From: PFJX01 sp031426735
GTDB lineage: Bacteria > Pseudomonadota > Gammaproteobacteria > Burkholderiales > Thiobacillaceae
Reading direction: 5' to 3'
DNA: 12,619 nucleotides
Assembly (NCBI GenBank): GCA_031426735.1
Contig: JASJPK010000132.1
Coordinates: forward strand, 1-12,619
Shown here piece by piece: positions 1 to 6,913 of this stretch. Under the pieces are notes generated by a model. It was given only the letters and a program-made list of their open reading frames with translations. It was not told the origin of the DNA and searched no databases. Made by a program: the position numbers and the translations under genes. Position 1 is the stretch's first letter. Each line of letters opens with the position of its first letter.

Positions 1-400
1 ACTGATCCGCCACCCATTCGTCGAGCGGGCTGCAGGCCTGCATGTTGGGGATCGATGAACCCGCCAGCATCGGTGTGAAGCAGATGAATTGCTTGCCCGA
101 TGCATCCTGCAGATTGCGCAACGGGATATCGCCGACACGCTCGAATGCGCGCGTATCCATCATCACGAACTGGTACTCGTCGCCGACATCGACCTCCAGG
201 CGGCCGCCGTTGCCTTCACCATATTTTTCCCACCAGGTGTCGGGATTGGCGCCATCGTAATAGGGCGTCGTGTCTTTGCTGTGCCACGAGATGATGGTCG
301 GCTCCTGCATCTGCTGTGCTATCGCGGCATCCCGGGCGAGAAAACTCGCTTGTCGGTAATCCAGCGATGCGCCGGAATAATCGAGATGGAGGTTTTTCAT
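1..400 (-). CDS. Small conserved protein of unknown function downstream of dsrA (paralogue A, 3' end cut by window edge)
   Basis: 133 codons are visible, ending ...VADQ with the first base (T) of the next codon at position 1. The homologous protein at 9644-10060 ends LADQY, so probably only a Tyr codon and the stop are missing. The ATG at 400-398 is preceded by AAAGGAGAG at good spacing. The protein is acidic and soluble, with no signal peptide or membrane segment. By eye it is about 60% identical to the second copy; shared blocks are MQEPTI, a WH pair (residues 39-40), a YDGA-PD-WW-KYG-GNGG stretch (48-66), PLRNL (93-97) and FTPML (108-112). C107 and C123 are conserved in both copies, as are several Trp and His residues, so a metal or redox role is possible but unproven. 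It may belong to the small family annotated AF1514 after an Archaeoglobus protein; I recall this weakly and could not check it. It lies 67 nt after dsrA on the same strand, so it is probably co-transcribed with it. Function unknown. Confidence 0.85.
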   Translation of the reverse strand, partial: MKNLHLDYSGASLDYRQASFLARDAAIAQQMQEPTIISWHSKDTTPYYDGANPDTWWEKYGEGNGGRLEVDVGDEYQFVMMDTRAFERVGDIPLRNLQDASGKQFICFTPMLAGSSIPNMQACSPLDEWVADQ

Positions 401-424
401 GATGGCTCTCCTTTGGTTGCTGGG

Positions 425-457
425 CCGGGACGGCGGCTTGCTGGCCGGCCATCCCGG
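425..457 (-). promoter_or_regulatory. Intercistronic stem-loop between dsrA and the small downstream gene
   Basis: Arms CCGGGACGG (425-433) and CCATCCCGG (449-457) pair over 9 bp, with one G-U pair in the minus-strand RNA and a 15-nt GC-rich loop. No U-run follows on the minus strand, so this does not look like an intrinsic terminator. In the RNA it lies between the dsrA stop and the ribosome binding site of the next gene. It could stabilise or process the transcript and set different expression of the two genes; that is inference. Confidence 0.45.
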
Positions 458-467
458 AGCTTGAGTT

Positions 468-1796
468 TTACGCCGCCTGTTGCTGATCGCCGCGGGCGGC
501 GTCCTTTTCGGCGGCCTTGCGCGCAAACCACTTCTCGGCTTCCTCGTCCCAGTCATCGGTGCGGATGTAGGGATTGGTGCGCGGGTGGATGATCATGTTC
601 GGATCGATCTCCACGCCGATGCCTTCCAGGAAGTTGACCAGGCCGATGCGCTCGATCATCTCGCCGGTGCGCTCGTGCTCCAGCGCGTTCTCGGCGAAGA
701 AATCGAGCACGCCGCGCGCCAGATCGTTCAGCTTTTCGTAGTCCTCATCCGTTTGCAGCTTCATGAACGGGATGATCACCGTGCCCATCGTGGCGCCGAT
801 CTTCAGCACGCCCTTGCCGCCGATCAGGATGGTGACGCCCTTGTCCTTGCCCGGCAGCAATGCGCCCGGCATCACGTTGAGACAGTGCATGCAGCGCACG
901 CAGTTGTGGTTGTCGATGGCCATTTCGGTATCCAGCCCGATGCGCAACACGGATTCGTGTTCCTTCGCCGGCGTGCCGTGGTCGCGCAGCGTGATCGCCT
1001 TGGTCGGGCACATGCTGACCACCATGTTCACCACGTCGTTGATGCTGTGGCTGTCCATCCACTCCTTGGCGACCGCTTCGTTGGTCTGGATGTTGTCGCG
1101 CCAGGTGCCGATGGTGGCCATGTCGGAGCGCTGGATGGCGTTGACGCAATCGTTCGGGCAACCGGAGAACTTGAACTTGAATTTGTACGGCAGCGACGGC
1201 CGGTGCATGTCGTCCAGGTTGTTGTTGATCACCGTGCGCAAGGCGCGCGCCTCGTCGTAGTTGGACATCTCGCAGCGCGCCGCGCCGACGCAGGACATCG
1301 ACGTGCGCAACGCCGGGCCGGCGCCGCCCAGGTCGAAACCCAGTTCATTGAGGCCGTCGAATGCCTTCTGCACGTTTTCGCTCTTGATGCCCTGGAACAT
1401 GATGTCGCCGGACTGGCCGTGGAACGCGATCAGGCCGGAGCCGCCGGACTCGACCCAGACATCGGACAGCTTGCGCAGCAAGTCGGAGGTGTAGTGCATG
1501 CCGGCCGGGGGTTGCACGCGCAAGGTGTGGAATTCAGCCGCCTCGGGGAACAGCGGCTTGCCGTTTTCATCCTTCAGTTCGGTAAAGCGCGGAATGATGC
1601 CGCCACCGTAACCGACGACACCGACTGTGCCGCCTTTCCAGTAACCGACCTTGGTCCGATACGAGGTTTCCAGTTGGCCGAGCAGGTCGCCCATCATCGG
1701 GTTGTCGTCCGCAAGCCGCTTGAGACCGGTGACGAAGGACGGCCACGGGCCGGATTCGAGTTGGTCCAGCAAAGGGGTGTCGGGCAGTGAGTTCAT
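468..1796 (-). CDS. dsrA: Dissimilatory (probably reverse-acting) sulfite reductase, alpha subunit
   Basis: 442 aa. DsrA and DsrB form the cytoplasmic alpha2beta2 siroheme enzyme that interconverts sulfite and sulfide or protein-bound persulfide; in sulfur oxidisers it runs in the oxidative direction. Visible ligands: the siroheme-[4Fe-4S] motifs C-x5-C (C169, C175, in SCVGAARCE) and C-x3-C (C213, C217, in FSGCPNDC), and a ferredoxin domain with C263 (MCPTKA) plus C299/C302/C305 (CVRCMHC). The N-terminal block GPWPSF-TGLKRL and the FHGQSGD segment are typical of DsrA. Length fits the family (about 420-440 aa). The ATG at 1796 is chosen over an in-frame ATG at 1826 because a perfect AGGAGG lies 7 nt before it. 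dsrB, normally the next gene, is not adjacent: a small unknown gene comes next. The suf operon is transcribed divergently. Oxidative direction is inferred from the betaproteobacterial look of the window, not from diagnostic residues. Confidence 0.96.
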   Translation of the reverse strand: MNSLPDTPLLDQLESGPWPSFVTGLKRLADDNPMMGDLLGQLETSYRTKVGYWKGGTVGVVGYGGGIIPRFTELKDENGKPLFPEAAEFHTLRVQPPAGMHYTSDLLRKLSDVWVESGGSGLIAFHGQSGDIMFQGIKSENVQKAFDGLNELGFDLGGAGPALRTSMSCVGAARCEMSNYDEARALRTVINNNLDDMHRPSLPYKFKFKFSGCPNDCVNAIQRSDMATIGTWRDNIQTNEAVAKEWMDSHSINDVVNMVVSMCPTKAITLRDHGTPAKEHESVLRIGLDTEMAIDNHNCVRCMHCLNVMPGALLPGKDKGVTILIGGKGVLKIGATMGTVIIPFMKLQTDEDYEKLNDLARGVLDFFAENALEHERTGEMIERIGLVNFLEGIGVEIDPNMIIHPRTNPYIRTDDWDEEAEKWFARKAAEKDAARGDQQQAA

Positions 1797-1803
1797 CTGT
1801 CTT

Positions 1804-1809
1804 CCTCCT
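1804..1809 (-). promoter_or_regulatory. dsrA ribosome binding site (fixes the start)
   Basis: Reads AGGAGG on the minus strand, 7 nt before the ATG at 1796. It decides in favour of that start over the upstream in-frame ATG at 1826, which has no comparable site and would place the SD inside the coding region. Confidence 0.85.
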
Positions 1810-1894
1810 GAAATGAATAAATACATCGCCTTTCGCGTAGCAGCGCCGCTGACAGGCCGGTTGGTCGAAGCGGCCCATACCTGTCCATTAGTCT

Positions 1895-1925
1895 AGTAAT
1901 TTACTCAAGTAATTCCAGGGGAATT
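1895..1925. promoter_or_regulatory. Cluster of AT-rich inverted repeats upstream of dsrA
   Basis: Two adjacent perfect palindromes: AGTAA-T-TTACT (1895-1905) and AATTCC-AGG-GGAATT (1911-1925). The heptamer AGTAATT also occurs as a direct repeat (1895-1901 and 1908-1914). The cluster lies 99-129 nt upstream of the dsrA ATG and 160-190 nt upstream of the regulator gene, in a clearly more AT-rich stretch than its surroundings. TCAAGTAATT (1905-1914) recurs at 10157-10166 upstream of the second small-protein gene. It is a candidate operator or promoter region; the cognate factor is unknown. Confidence 0.4.
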
Positions 1926-1982
1926 TGCTACCGTTCGCCTCGCAATCGGTGACCGGGTTTTCTCTACTTGTGCAACCGCGAA

Positions 1983-1999
1983 ACTGCAGTTGCTGCAGT
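1983..1999. promoter_or_regulatory. 17-bp perfect inverted repeat in the dsrA/suf divergent region
   Basis: ACTGCAG-TTG-CTGCAGT: 7-bp arms with a 3-bp spacer. It sits 86 nt before the regulator start codon and 187 nt before dsrA. The size and symmetry suit a dimeric repressor or activator site. No factor can be named from sequence alone. Confidence 0.4.
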
Positions 2000-2043
2000 G
2001 TCGAATAACCCTATCCCTATGAAACGATTGAATTTGTTGAACC

Positions 2044-2068
2044 AAACAGGACTGTTCAAGTCCCATAT
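2044..2068. promoter_or_regulatory. Candidate IscR type-1-like site upstream of the Rrf2 regulator gene
   Basis: GGACT-GTTCA-AGTCC (2049-2063) is a perfect palindrome whose core GACT-N5-AGTC has the half-sites and spacing of the Escherichia coli IscR type-1 site. The right flank also ends in TAT as in that consensus; most other flank positions and two central positions do not match. An overlapping repeat, TTGAAC-N11-GTTCAA, occupies 2037-2059. It lies 17-41 nt before the ATG of an IscR-like gene, so autoregulation is plausible. Similarity was judged by eye from the remembered consensus. Confidence 0.4.
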
Positions 2069-2084
2069 GGAAACCGGAGGTTCC

Positions 2085-2552
2085 ATGTTGCGCATTGCCA
2101 AACTGACCGATTACGCCGCCGTACTGATGACACAGCTAGCGCGTTCGCCGCAACGTCAGGTCAGTGCGCAGCAGCTTGCCGTCGAACTGAGTTTGCCGGC
2201 ACCGACGGTTGCCGCATTGCTCAAGAAACTGACCCGCGCCGGGCTGATAAGCAGTGTGCGCGGGGTTGGTGGCGGTTACATGCTGGCGCGTGCGTCGCGA
2301 ACCATTTCGATGGCCGATGTCATCGCCGCTATCGAGGGGCCGTTTGCGCTGACCGAATGTGGTTTGCAAAGCGGTGTTTGCAGTCGGGACGCGGAATGCG
2401 CCACGCGTGACAACTGGCGCTTGATCGGCCGCGCGGTGCAGCTGGCGCTGGCGGCGGTCAGTCTGGCCGATATGGCAAGCAACAGGGCCACCGACCAGGC
2501 GGTGCCGAGGCCGCAGGGTTTGCAGCGTCAGGCTCTGCCGAACGAGCGGTAA
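2085..2552 (+). CDS. Rrf2/IscR-family regulator of the SUF operon
   Basis: 155 aa. A winged-helix Rrf2 protein (LRIAKLTDYAAVLM at the N-terminus, recognition region around 27-60, then GVGGGYMLAR 60-69) with three cysteines, C92, C99 and C105, placed as in IscR-type cluster-binding loops. It most resembles the SUF-system regulator subgroup that heads suf operons; such proteins sense Fe-S status through a bound cluster and control cluster assembly genes. The ATG at 2085 is preferred because GGAGG lies 5 nt before it; an in-frame ATG at 2067 lacks this. The C-terminus beyond about residue 130 is low complexity and probably disordered. It is the first gene of the operon, 16 nt before sufB, and is divergent from dsrA, so it may also act on dsrA. 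Cluster binding is inferred from the cysteines. Confidence 0.92.
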   Translation: MLRIAKLTDYAAVLMTQLARSPQRQVSAQQLAVELSLPAPTVAALLKKLTRAGLISSVRGVGGGYMLARASRTISMADVIAAIEGPFALTECGLQSGVCSRDAECATRDNWRLIGRAVQLALAAVSLADMASNRATDQAVPRPQGLQRQALPNER

Positions 2553-2568
2553 CACAGTAGGAGAGAAC

Positions 2569-4020
2569 ATGGGCAACACAGACTTGCAACGGCGCCTCGA
2601 TAGCGAATATCGCTGGGGTTTCGTCACCGACATCGAACAGGAGCCTTTCCCGAAAGGGCTCGACGAGGCCGTGATACGGCGTATTTCGGCGACCAAGGGC
2701 GAGCCGGCGTTTATGCTGGATTGGCGGCTGAAGGCTTATCGGCACTGGTTGACGCTGAGCGAACCCGGCTGGGCGAAGCTGCATCACGCGCCGATCGACT
2801 ATCAGGATATTTACTACTACGCCGCGCCGAAGTCCGCGAGCGGGGCCAATGAGCGGCCGAAGAGCCTGGCGGAGGTGGACCCGAAACTGCTGGCCACTTA
2901 TGAAAAGCTGGGCATTCCGTTGCAGGAACGCGAAGCGCTGGCCGGCGTCGCGGTGGATGCGGTGTTCGATTCGGTCTCGGTCGCCACCACCTTCAAGGCC
3001 AGGCTGGAGACGCTGGGCATTGTGTTCTGTTCCTTTTCCGAGGCGGTGCGCGAGCACCCGGAACTGGTACAGCAATATCTCGGCTCGGTGGTGCCGTACA
3101 CCGACAACTTCTTTGCCAGCCTCAATTCGGCGGTGTTTTCCGACGGTTCCTTCGTTTATGTGCCGAAGGGCGTCAAGTGTCCGATGGAGCTGTCCACCTA
3201 CTTCCGCATCAACGCCAGCAACAGCGGCCAGTTCGAGCGCACGCTGATCATCGCCGACGAAGGTGCCAGTGTGAGCTATCTAGAGGGATGTACCGCGCCC
3301 CGCCGCGACGAGAACCAACTGCATGCCGCCGTGGTGGAGTTGATCGCGTTAAAGGACGCAAGCATCAAGTATTCGACGGTGCAGAACTGGTATCCCGGCG
3401 ATGCGGAGGGGCGTGGCGGTATCTATAACTTCGTCACCAAACGCGGCGAGTGCCGCGGCGACAACGCACACATCTCGTGGACGCAGGTGGAGACCGGTTC
3501 GGCCATCACCTGGAAGTATCCGAGCTGCATCCTGCGCGGCGACAACTCAGTCGGCGAGTTCTATTCGGTGGCATTGACCAACCATCATCAGCAAGCCGAC
3601 ACCGGCACCAAGATGATCCACATCGGCCGCAACACGCACAGCACCATCGTCGCCAAAGGCATTTCCGCCGGCCACGGCAGCAACGCCTATCGCGGTCTGG
3701 TCAATGTGCTGGCGAGTGCGGAAGGCGCCCGCAACCATACCCGTTGCGACTCGCTGCTGATGAGTCCTGATTGCGCCGCGCATACCTTCCCGTACATCGA
3801 AGTGAAGAATCCGAGCGCGCAAGTGGAACACGAAGCGTCGACCAGCAAGATCGGCGAGGACCAGCTGTTCTACCTGCGCAGCCGCGGCCTGAGCGAGGAA
3901 GACGCGGTCAACCTGATCGTCAACGGCTTCTGCAAGGAAGTGTTCAAGGAACTGCCCATGGAGTTCGCGGTGGAGGCGCAGAAATTGCTGGCCGTCAGCC
4001 TCGAAGGCGCCGTGGGGTGA
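2569..4020 (+). CDS. sufB: Fe-S cluster assembly scaffold SufB
   Basis: 483 aa, close to the family length (about 470-495). SufB is the scaffold subunit of the cytoplasmic SufBCD complex, on which nascent clusters form. Visible features: the N-terminal YRWGFVTDIE helix region (14-23), KGVKCPMELSTYFRIN (200-215) opening the beta-helix core, RCDSLLMSPDCAAH (392-405) with C393 at the position of the cysteine implicated in cluster assembly in E. coli SufB, the VEHEAS acidic/His cluster (419-424), and the C-terminal DQLFYLRSRG motif (431-440) shared with SufD. The ATG at 2569 follows AGGAGAG. Key residues appear intact. It is the second gene of the operon, 15 nt before sufC. Confidence 0.98.
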   Translation: MGNTDLQRRLDSEYRWGFVTDIEQEPFPKGLDEAVIRRISATKGEPAFMLDWRLKAYRHWLTLSEPGWAKLHHAPIDYQDIYYYAAPKSASGANERPKSLAEVDPKLLATYEKLGIPLQEREALAGVAVDAVFDSVSVATTFKARLETLGIVFCSFSEAVREHPELVQQYLGSVVPYTDNFFASLNSAVFSDGSFVYVPKGVKCPMELSTYFRINASNSGQFERTLIIADEGASVSYLEGCTAPRRDENQLHAAVVELIALKDASIKYSTVQNWYPGDAEGRGGIYNFVTKRGECRGDNAHISWTQVETGSAITWKYPSCILRGDNSVGEFYSVALTNHHQQADTGTKMIHIGRNTHSTIVAKGISAGHGSNAYRGLVNVLASAEGARNHTRCDSLLMSPDCAAHTFPYIEVKNPSAQVEHEASTSKIGEDQLFYLRSRGLSEEDAVNLIVNGFCKEVFKELPMEFAVEAQKLLAVSLEGAVG

Positions 4021-4035
4021 TTGAAGGAGCAAGCC

Positions 4036-4803
4036 ATGCTGCAAATCCGCAATCTGCACGTCTCGGTCGCCGGCAATGACATCCTGAAGGGTATCGACCT
4101 GAAAGTTCTTCCCGGCGAGGTGCACGCCATCATGGGCCCGAACGGCTCCGGCAAAAGCACGCTGGCGCAGGTTCTGGCCGGGCGCGAGGGTTATGAAATC
4201 ACCGCCGGCAGCGTGCATTACCAGGATAAGGATCTGCTGCCGCTGAGCCCGGAAGAACGCGCCCGCGCCGGCATCTTCCTGGCCTTCCAGTACCCACTGG
4301 AGATTCCCGGCGTCGCCAATGTGCAACTGCTGCGCACCGCACTCAACGGTCAACGCCGCGCGCGCGGCGAGGCCGAAATGGATGCCATCGATTTCCTCGA
4401 CTATGTGAAGGACCGGCTGGCCCTGCTCGGCATGGACGACAGCTTCCTGTATCGCTCGGTCAACGAGGGGTTCTCCGGCGGCGAGAAAAAGCGCAACGAA
4501 ATCCTGCAGATGGCGGTGCTCGAACCGCGTCTGGCCATTCTCGACGAAACCGACTCGGGCCTCGACATCGACGCGCTGCACGTGGTTGCGCACGGCGTCA
4601 ACAGCCTACGCAACAGCCAGCGCGCCATGATCCTGGTGACCCATTACCAGCGTCTGCTGAATTACATCGTGCCGGACCAGGTGCATGTCCTCTCCGCCGG
4701 TCGCATCGTCCGCTCCGGCGGCAGCGAACTGGCGGTTGAACTGGAACAGAAGGGCTACGCCTGGTTGGGCGATGAGGCTGATTTCAAGGAGACCTACTTA
4801 TGA
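4036..4803 (+). CDS. sufC: SufC ATPase of the SufBCD complex
   Basis: 255 aa. ABC-type ATPase that drives conformational change in SufBCD; it is soluble, not a transporter component. Walker A GPNGSGKST (34-42), Q-loop Q85 in FLAFQYP, ABC signature FSGGEKKR (146-153), Walker B LAILDE (166-171) followed by TDSGLD, and switch histidine H203 in VTHYQRL. The SGGEKKR signature and the TDSGLD D-loop are hallmarks of SufC. The ATG at 4036 is chosen because GAAGGAG (4023-4029) is its ribosome binding site; an in-frame TTG at 4021 would be an upstream alternative but lacks a site. The 3' end overlaps sufD by 4 nt (ATGA), which indicates translational coupling. Confidence 0.98.
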   Translation: MLQIRNLHVSVAGNDILKGIDLKVLPGEVHAIMGPNGSGKSTLAQVLAGREGYEITAGSVHYQDKDLLPLSPEERARAGIFLAFQYPLEIPGVANVQLLRTALNGQRRARGEAEMDAIDFLDYVKDRLALLGMDDSFLYRSVNEGFSGGEKKRNEILQMAVLEPRLAILDETDSGLDIDALHVVAHGVNSLRNSQRAMILVTHYQRLLNYIVPDQVHVLSAGRIVRSGGSELAVELEQKGYAWLGDEADFKETYL

Positions 4804-6080
4804 TCACTCCTGCCGCTTATGAAGACGCGCTGTCGCATATCGACCAACCGAGCGGCTTCACCGCCTTGCGTCAGGCAGCGCTGCATAAATTTCTGCAGAC
4901 CGGCCTGCCCGACAGCCACGAGGAAGACTGGCGCTATATCTCGCTGGAACATCTGGAGCGGATGCCGTTGCACGCGCCGGAAGGCCCGTCCGGCATGCTC
5001 CCGGCGCTGGAGGATTACCCGGGCGCGTTGCTGGCTTATCTGGACGACCGCCTGGTCTGGCAGGACACCACGTTGCCGGCCAGCGTCCTGGGCACGCTGG
5101 CGGATGCCATCGGCAAGGCGGCGCCAAGCTGGTTGCCGGCCGCCTTCGGCAGTCTTGCCGGCGGCGGCTCGGTCGGTAGCAGCCTGACCCAGCTCAACGC
5201 CGCGCTCTGGCGCGAAGGCGCCTGTCTGCGCGTGCCGGCCGGCGAACGCCTGCGTCAGCCGGTGTTCCTCCGCTTTGCCGCGGGCGAGGTCGATGCGATG
5301 CTGTATCCGCGCGTCTTCGTCAACATGGCGGCAGGCTCAGACGCGATCCTGGTCGAGCATTTCCTGGGCGATACCGGGGTCGAATACTGGCAAAACCCGG
5401 TGACTGAAATCGTTCTGGCGGCCGGCGCGCGGCTGACCCATCTGCGCATCGTCGAAGAGAGCGGCAACGCCACCCATACCGGCCTCACCGCCGTGCATCA
5501 GGCCGCCGACAGTACCTACCGCGCGCTCAACCTGACGCTGAACGGACAGGTCGCGCGCCACGAACTCAAGCTCGCGCTGGCGGAAACCGGAGCCGAAGCC
5601 CGCGTCGACGGGGTCTTCATCGCGACTGGCCGCAGCCGCACCGATCAGCATGTGCGTATCGCCCATCAGGCCCCGAACAGCCGCAGTCGCACGCTCTACC
5701 GCGGCCTTGCGGATGGACGCGGGCGCGGTGTGTTCGATGCCCGGGTCGAAGTCCAGCAGTACGCCAACGGCAGCGATGCGCAGCAATCCAGCCGCAATCT
5801 GCTGATGTCGCCGCATGCCGAGATCGACGCCAAGCCGCAACTGGAAATTTATGCCGACGACGTCAAATGCAGCCACGCCGCCACCGTCGGCAGCCTGTCC
5901 GAAGACGCCTTGTTCTATCTGCGCAGCCGCGGCATAGACGCCGAGCGCGCCCGTCGCTTGCTGATGGAGGCTTTCGTCGACGAAGCGCTCGGCCTGCTCG
6001 ACGACACCGGCTTGCGTGCCTGGCTGATGCCGCGGCTGCAGGCCCACATGCCACGTAGTCCTATGGAGAGCCGCCAATGA
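4800..6080 (+). CDS. sufD: SufD, scaffold partner in the SufBCD complex
   Basis: 426 aa, normal length. SufD is paralogous to SufB and forms the SufB-SufD heterodimer on which SufC docks; it supports iron entry and cluster formation. Seen here: an N-terminal helical region with HEEDWRYISLE (40-50), the beta-helix core from about 140, the conserved segment EVQQYANGSDAQQSSRNLLMSP (317-338), VKCSHAATVG (355-364) with C357 and H359 at the functionally important Cys/His pair, and ALFYLRSRGI (370-379) at the start of the C-terminal helices. The start overlaps the sufC stop and is preceded by AAGGAG inside sufC. The 3' end overlaps sufU by 4 nt (ATGA). Confidence 0.96.
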   Translation: MITPAAYEDALSHIDQPSGFTALRQAALHKFLQTGLPDSHEEDWRYISLEHLERMPLHAPEGPSGMLPALEDYPGALLAYLDDRLVWQDTTLPASVLGTLADAIGKAAPSWLPAAFGSLAGGGSVGSSLTQLNAALWREGACLRVPAGERLRQPVFLRFAAGEVDAMLYPRVFVNMAAGSDAILVEHFLGDTGVEYWQNPVTEIVLAAGARLTHLRIVEESGNATHTGLTAVHQAADSTYRALNLTLNGQVARHELKLALAETGAEARVDGVFIATGRSRTDQHVRIAHQAPNSRSRTLYRGLADGRGRGVFDARVEVQQYANGSDAQQSSRNLLMSPHAEIDAKPQLEIYADDVKCSHAATVGSLSEDALFYLRSRGIDAERARRLLMEAFVDEALGLLDDTGLRAWLMPRLQAHMPRSPMESRQ

Positions 6081-6553
6081 ACGCTCAATTGCGCGATCTG
6101 TACGAGCAAGTGATCCTGGATCACAACCGCCACCCGCGGCATTACCCGGAAAACCCGCCAGGCAGTAATCGGCATGCGCACGGTTTCAATCCGCTGTGCA
6201 ACGATGAAATCCGCGTGCATCTCAAGCTCGAAGACGATGTGGTCAAGGCCATTGGCTTCGAGGGCGCCGGTTGCGCTGTCGCGATGGCCTCCGCTTCGAT
6301 GATGACCGAGGCCGTGCAGGGCAAAACGCTGGAAGAGGTGAACAGCCTGTTCGGCAAAGTCCACGCCATGCTGGCCGAAGATGGACCGGAGGAGGGCGCC
6401 GGCAAGCTCAGGGTGCTGGCCGGCGTGAAAGACTTTCCGATGCGGGTGAAGTGCGCCACGCTGTCCTGGCACACGCTGCATGCCGCGCTGGAAAACCGCG
6501 CCGATACGGTCAGTACGGAAGACGACACGCCGTATTGCCCGCAGCCGTCGTGA
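6077..6553 (+). CDS. sufU: SufU-type sulfur acceptor / assembly protein
   Basis: 158 aa. SufU proteins accept persulfide sulfur from the cysteine desulfurase SufS in a zinc-dependent way (best known in Bacillus) and resemble the scaffold IscU. The zinc/persulfide residues are C41 and D43 (NPLCNDE), C66 (GAGCAVAMASASMM) and C126 (RVKCATLSW). The 59 residues between the second and third cysteines match SufU, which has an insertion relative to IscU, and the IscU LPPVK motif is absent. Residue 42 is Asn where most family members have Gly. The start overlaps sufD by 4 nt. No sufS lies beside it, which is unusual, so its desulfurase partner must be encoded elsewhere. The last 15 residues add a further cysteine, C154. 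Confidence 0.93.
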   Translation: MNAQLRDLYEQVILDHNRHPRHYPENPPGSNRHAHGFNPLCNDEIRVHLKLEDDVVKAIGFEGAGCAVAMASASMMTEAVQGKTLEEVNSLFGKVHAMLAEDGPEEGAGKLRVLAGVKDFPMRVKCATLSWHTLHAALENRADTVSTEDDTPYCPQPS

Positions 6554-6571
6554 ACTTGTGCGGAGACCGCC

Positions 6572-6913
6572 ATGAACATTCTGCAAAAACTCGGCCGCAA
6601 ACTGGTGGAAGAGGGCTTGCGCGAGCGGGTCGTCGAAGCCTTGCGCCAGATCCGCGATCCGGAAATCCCGATCAACATCTACGATCTCGGCCTGGTCTAC
6701 GGCCTCGACATCGACGACATGGGCCGGGTTGCCATCCGCATGACCTTGACCGCTCCCGGCTGCCCGGTCGCGCAGACTTTCCCGGCCCAGGTGGAAGACG
6801 CCGTGGAAGCCGTGTACGGGGTCAGTCGGGCGGATGTCGAGCTGGTCTGGGAGCCGCCCTGGGACAAATCCCGCCTGAGCGAAGCGGCGCGATTGCAACT
6901 GGGACTGCTTTGA
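6572..6913 (+). CDS. sufT: SufT-like MIP18/DUF59 Fe-S assembly or carrier protein
   Basis: 113 aa. MIP18-family (DUF59) proteins act late in Fe-S protein maturation; members in suf operons are called SufT. A leading helix (1-20) precedes the hallmark RQIRDPEIPINIYDLGLVYG (25-44), then RMTLTAPGCPV (56-66) with the conserved reactive cysteine C64, and a C-terminal VELVWEPPWDKSRLSEAAR region. The ATG at 6572 follows CGGAG. The stop overlaps the start of the Rieske gene (TGATG). It is shorter than the longer SufT form (about 170 aa) and closer to the short SUF-associated DUF59 form. A PaaD-type identity is unlikely, as there are no phenylacetate genes. Confidence 0.9.
   Translation: MNILQKLGRKLVEEGLRERVVEALRQIRDPEIPINIYDLGLVYGLDIDDMGRVAIRMTLTAPGCPVAQTFPAQVEDAVEAVYGVSRADVELVWEPPWDKSRLSEAARLQLGLL

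Noticed and set aside
480..1790. Long plus-strand ORF of 436 codons opposite dsrA
   Set aside because: It is the antisense shadow of dsrA: rich in Ala/Val/His/Asp/Gln as expected from reverse reading of GC-rich codons, with no recognisable domain. DsrA motifs are unambiguous on the other strand.
2028..2056. Sigma-70 promoter starting at TTGAAT before the Rrf2 gene
   Set aside because: No acceptable -10 hexamer at 16-18 bp spacing; other pairings in the region were equally weak, so no promoter is called.
3547..4593. Minus-strand ORF of 348 codons across sufB and sufC
   Set aside because: Antisense to two highly conserved genes and crosses their boundary; composition is that of a shadow frame.
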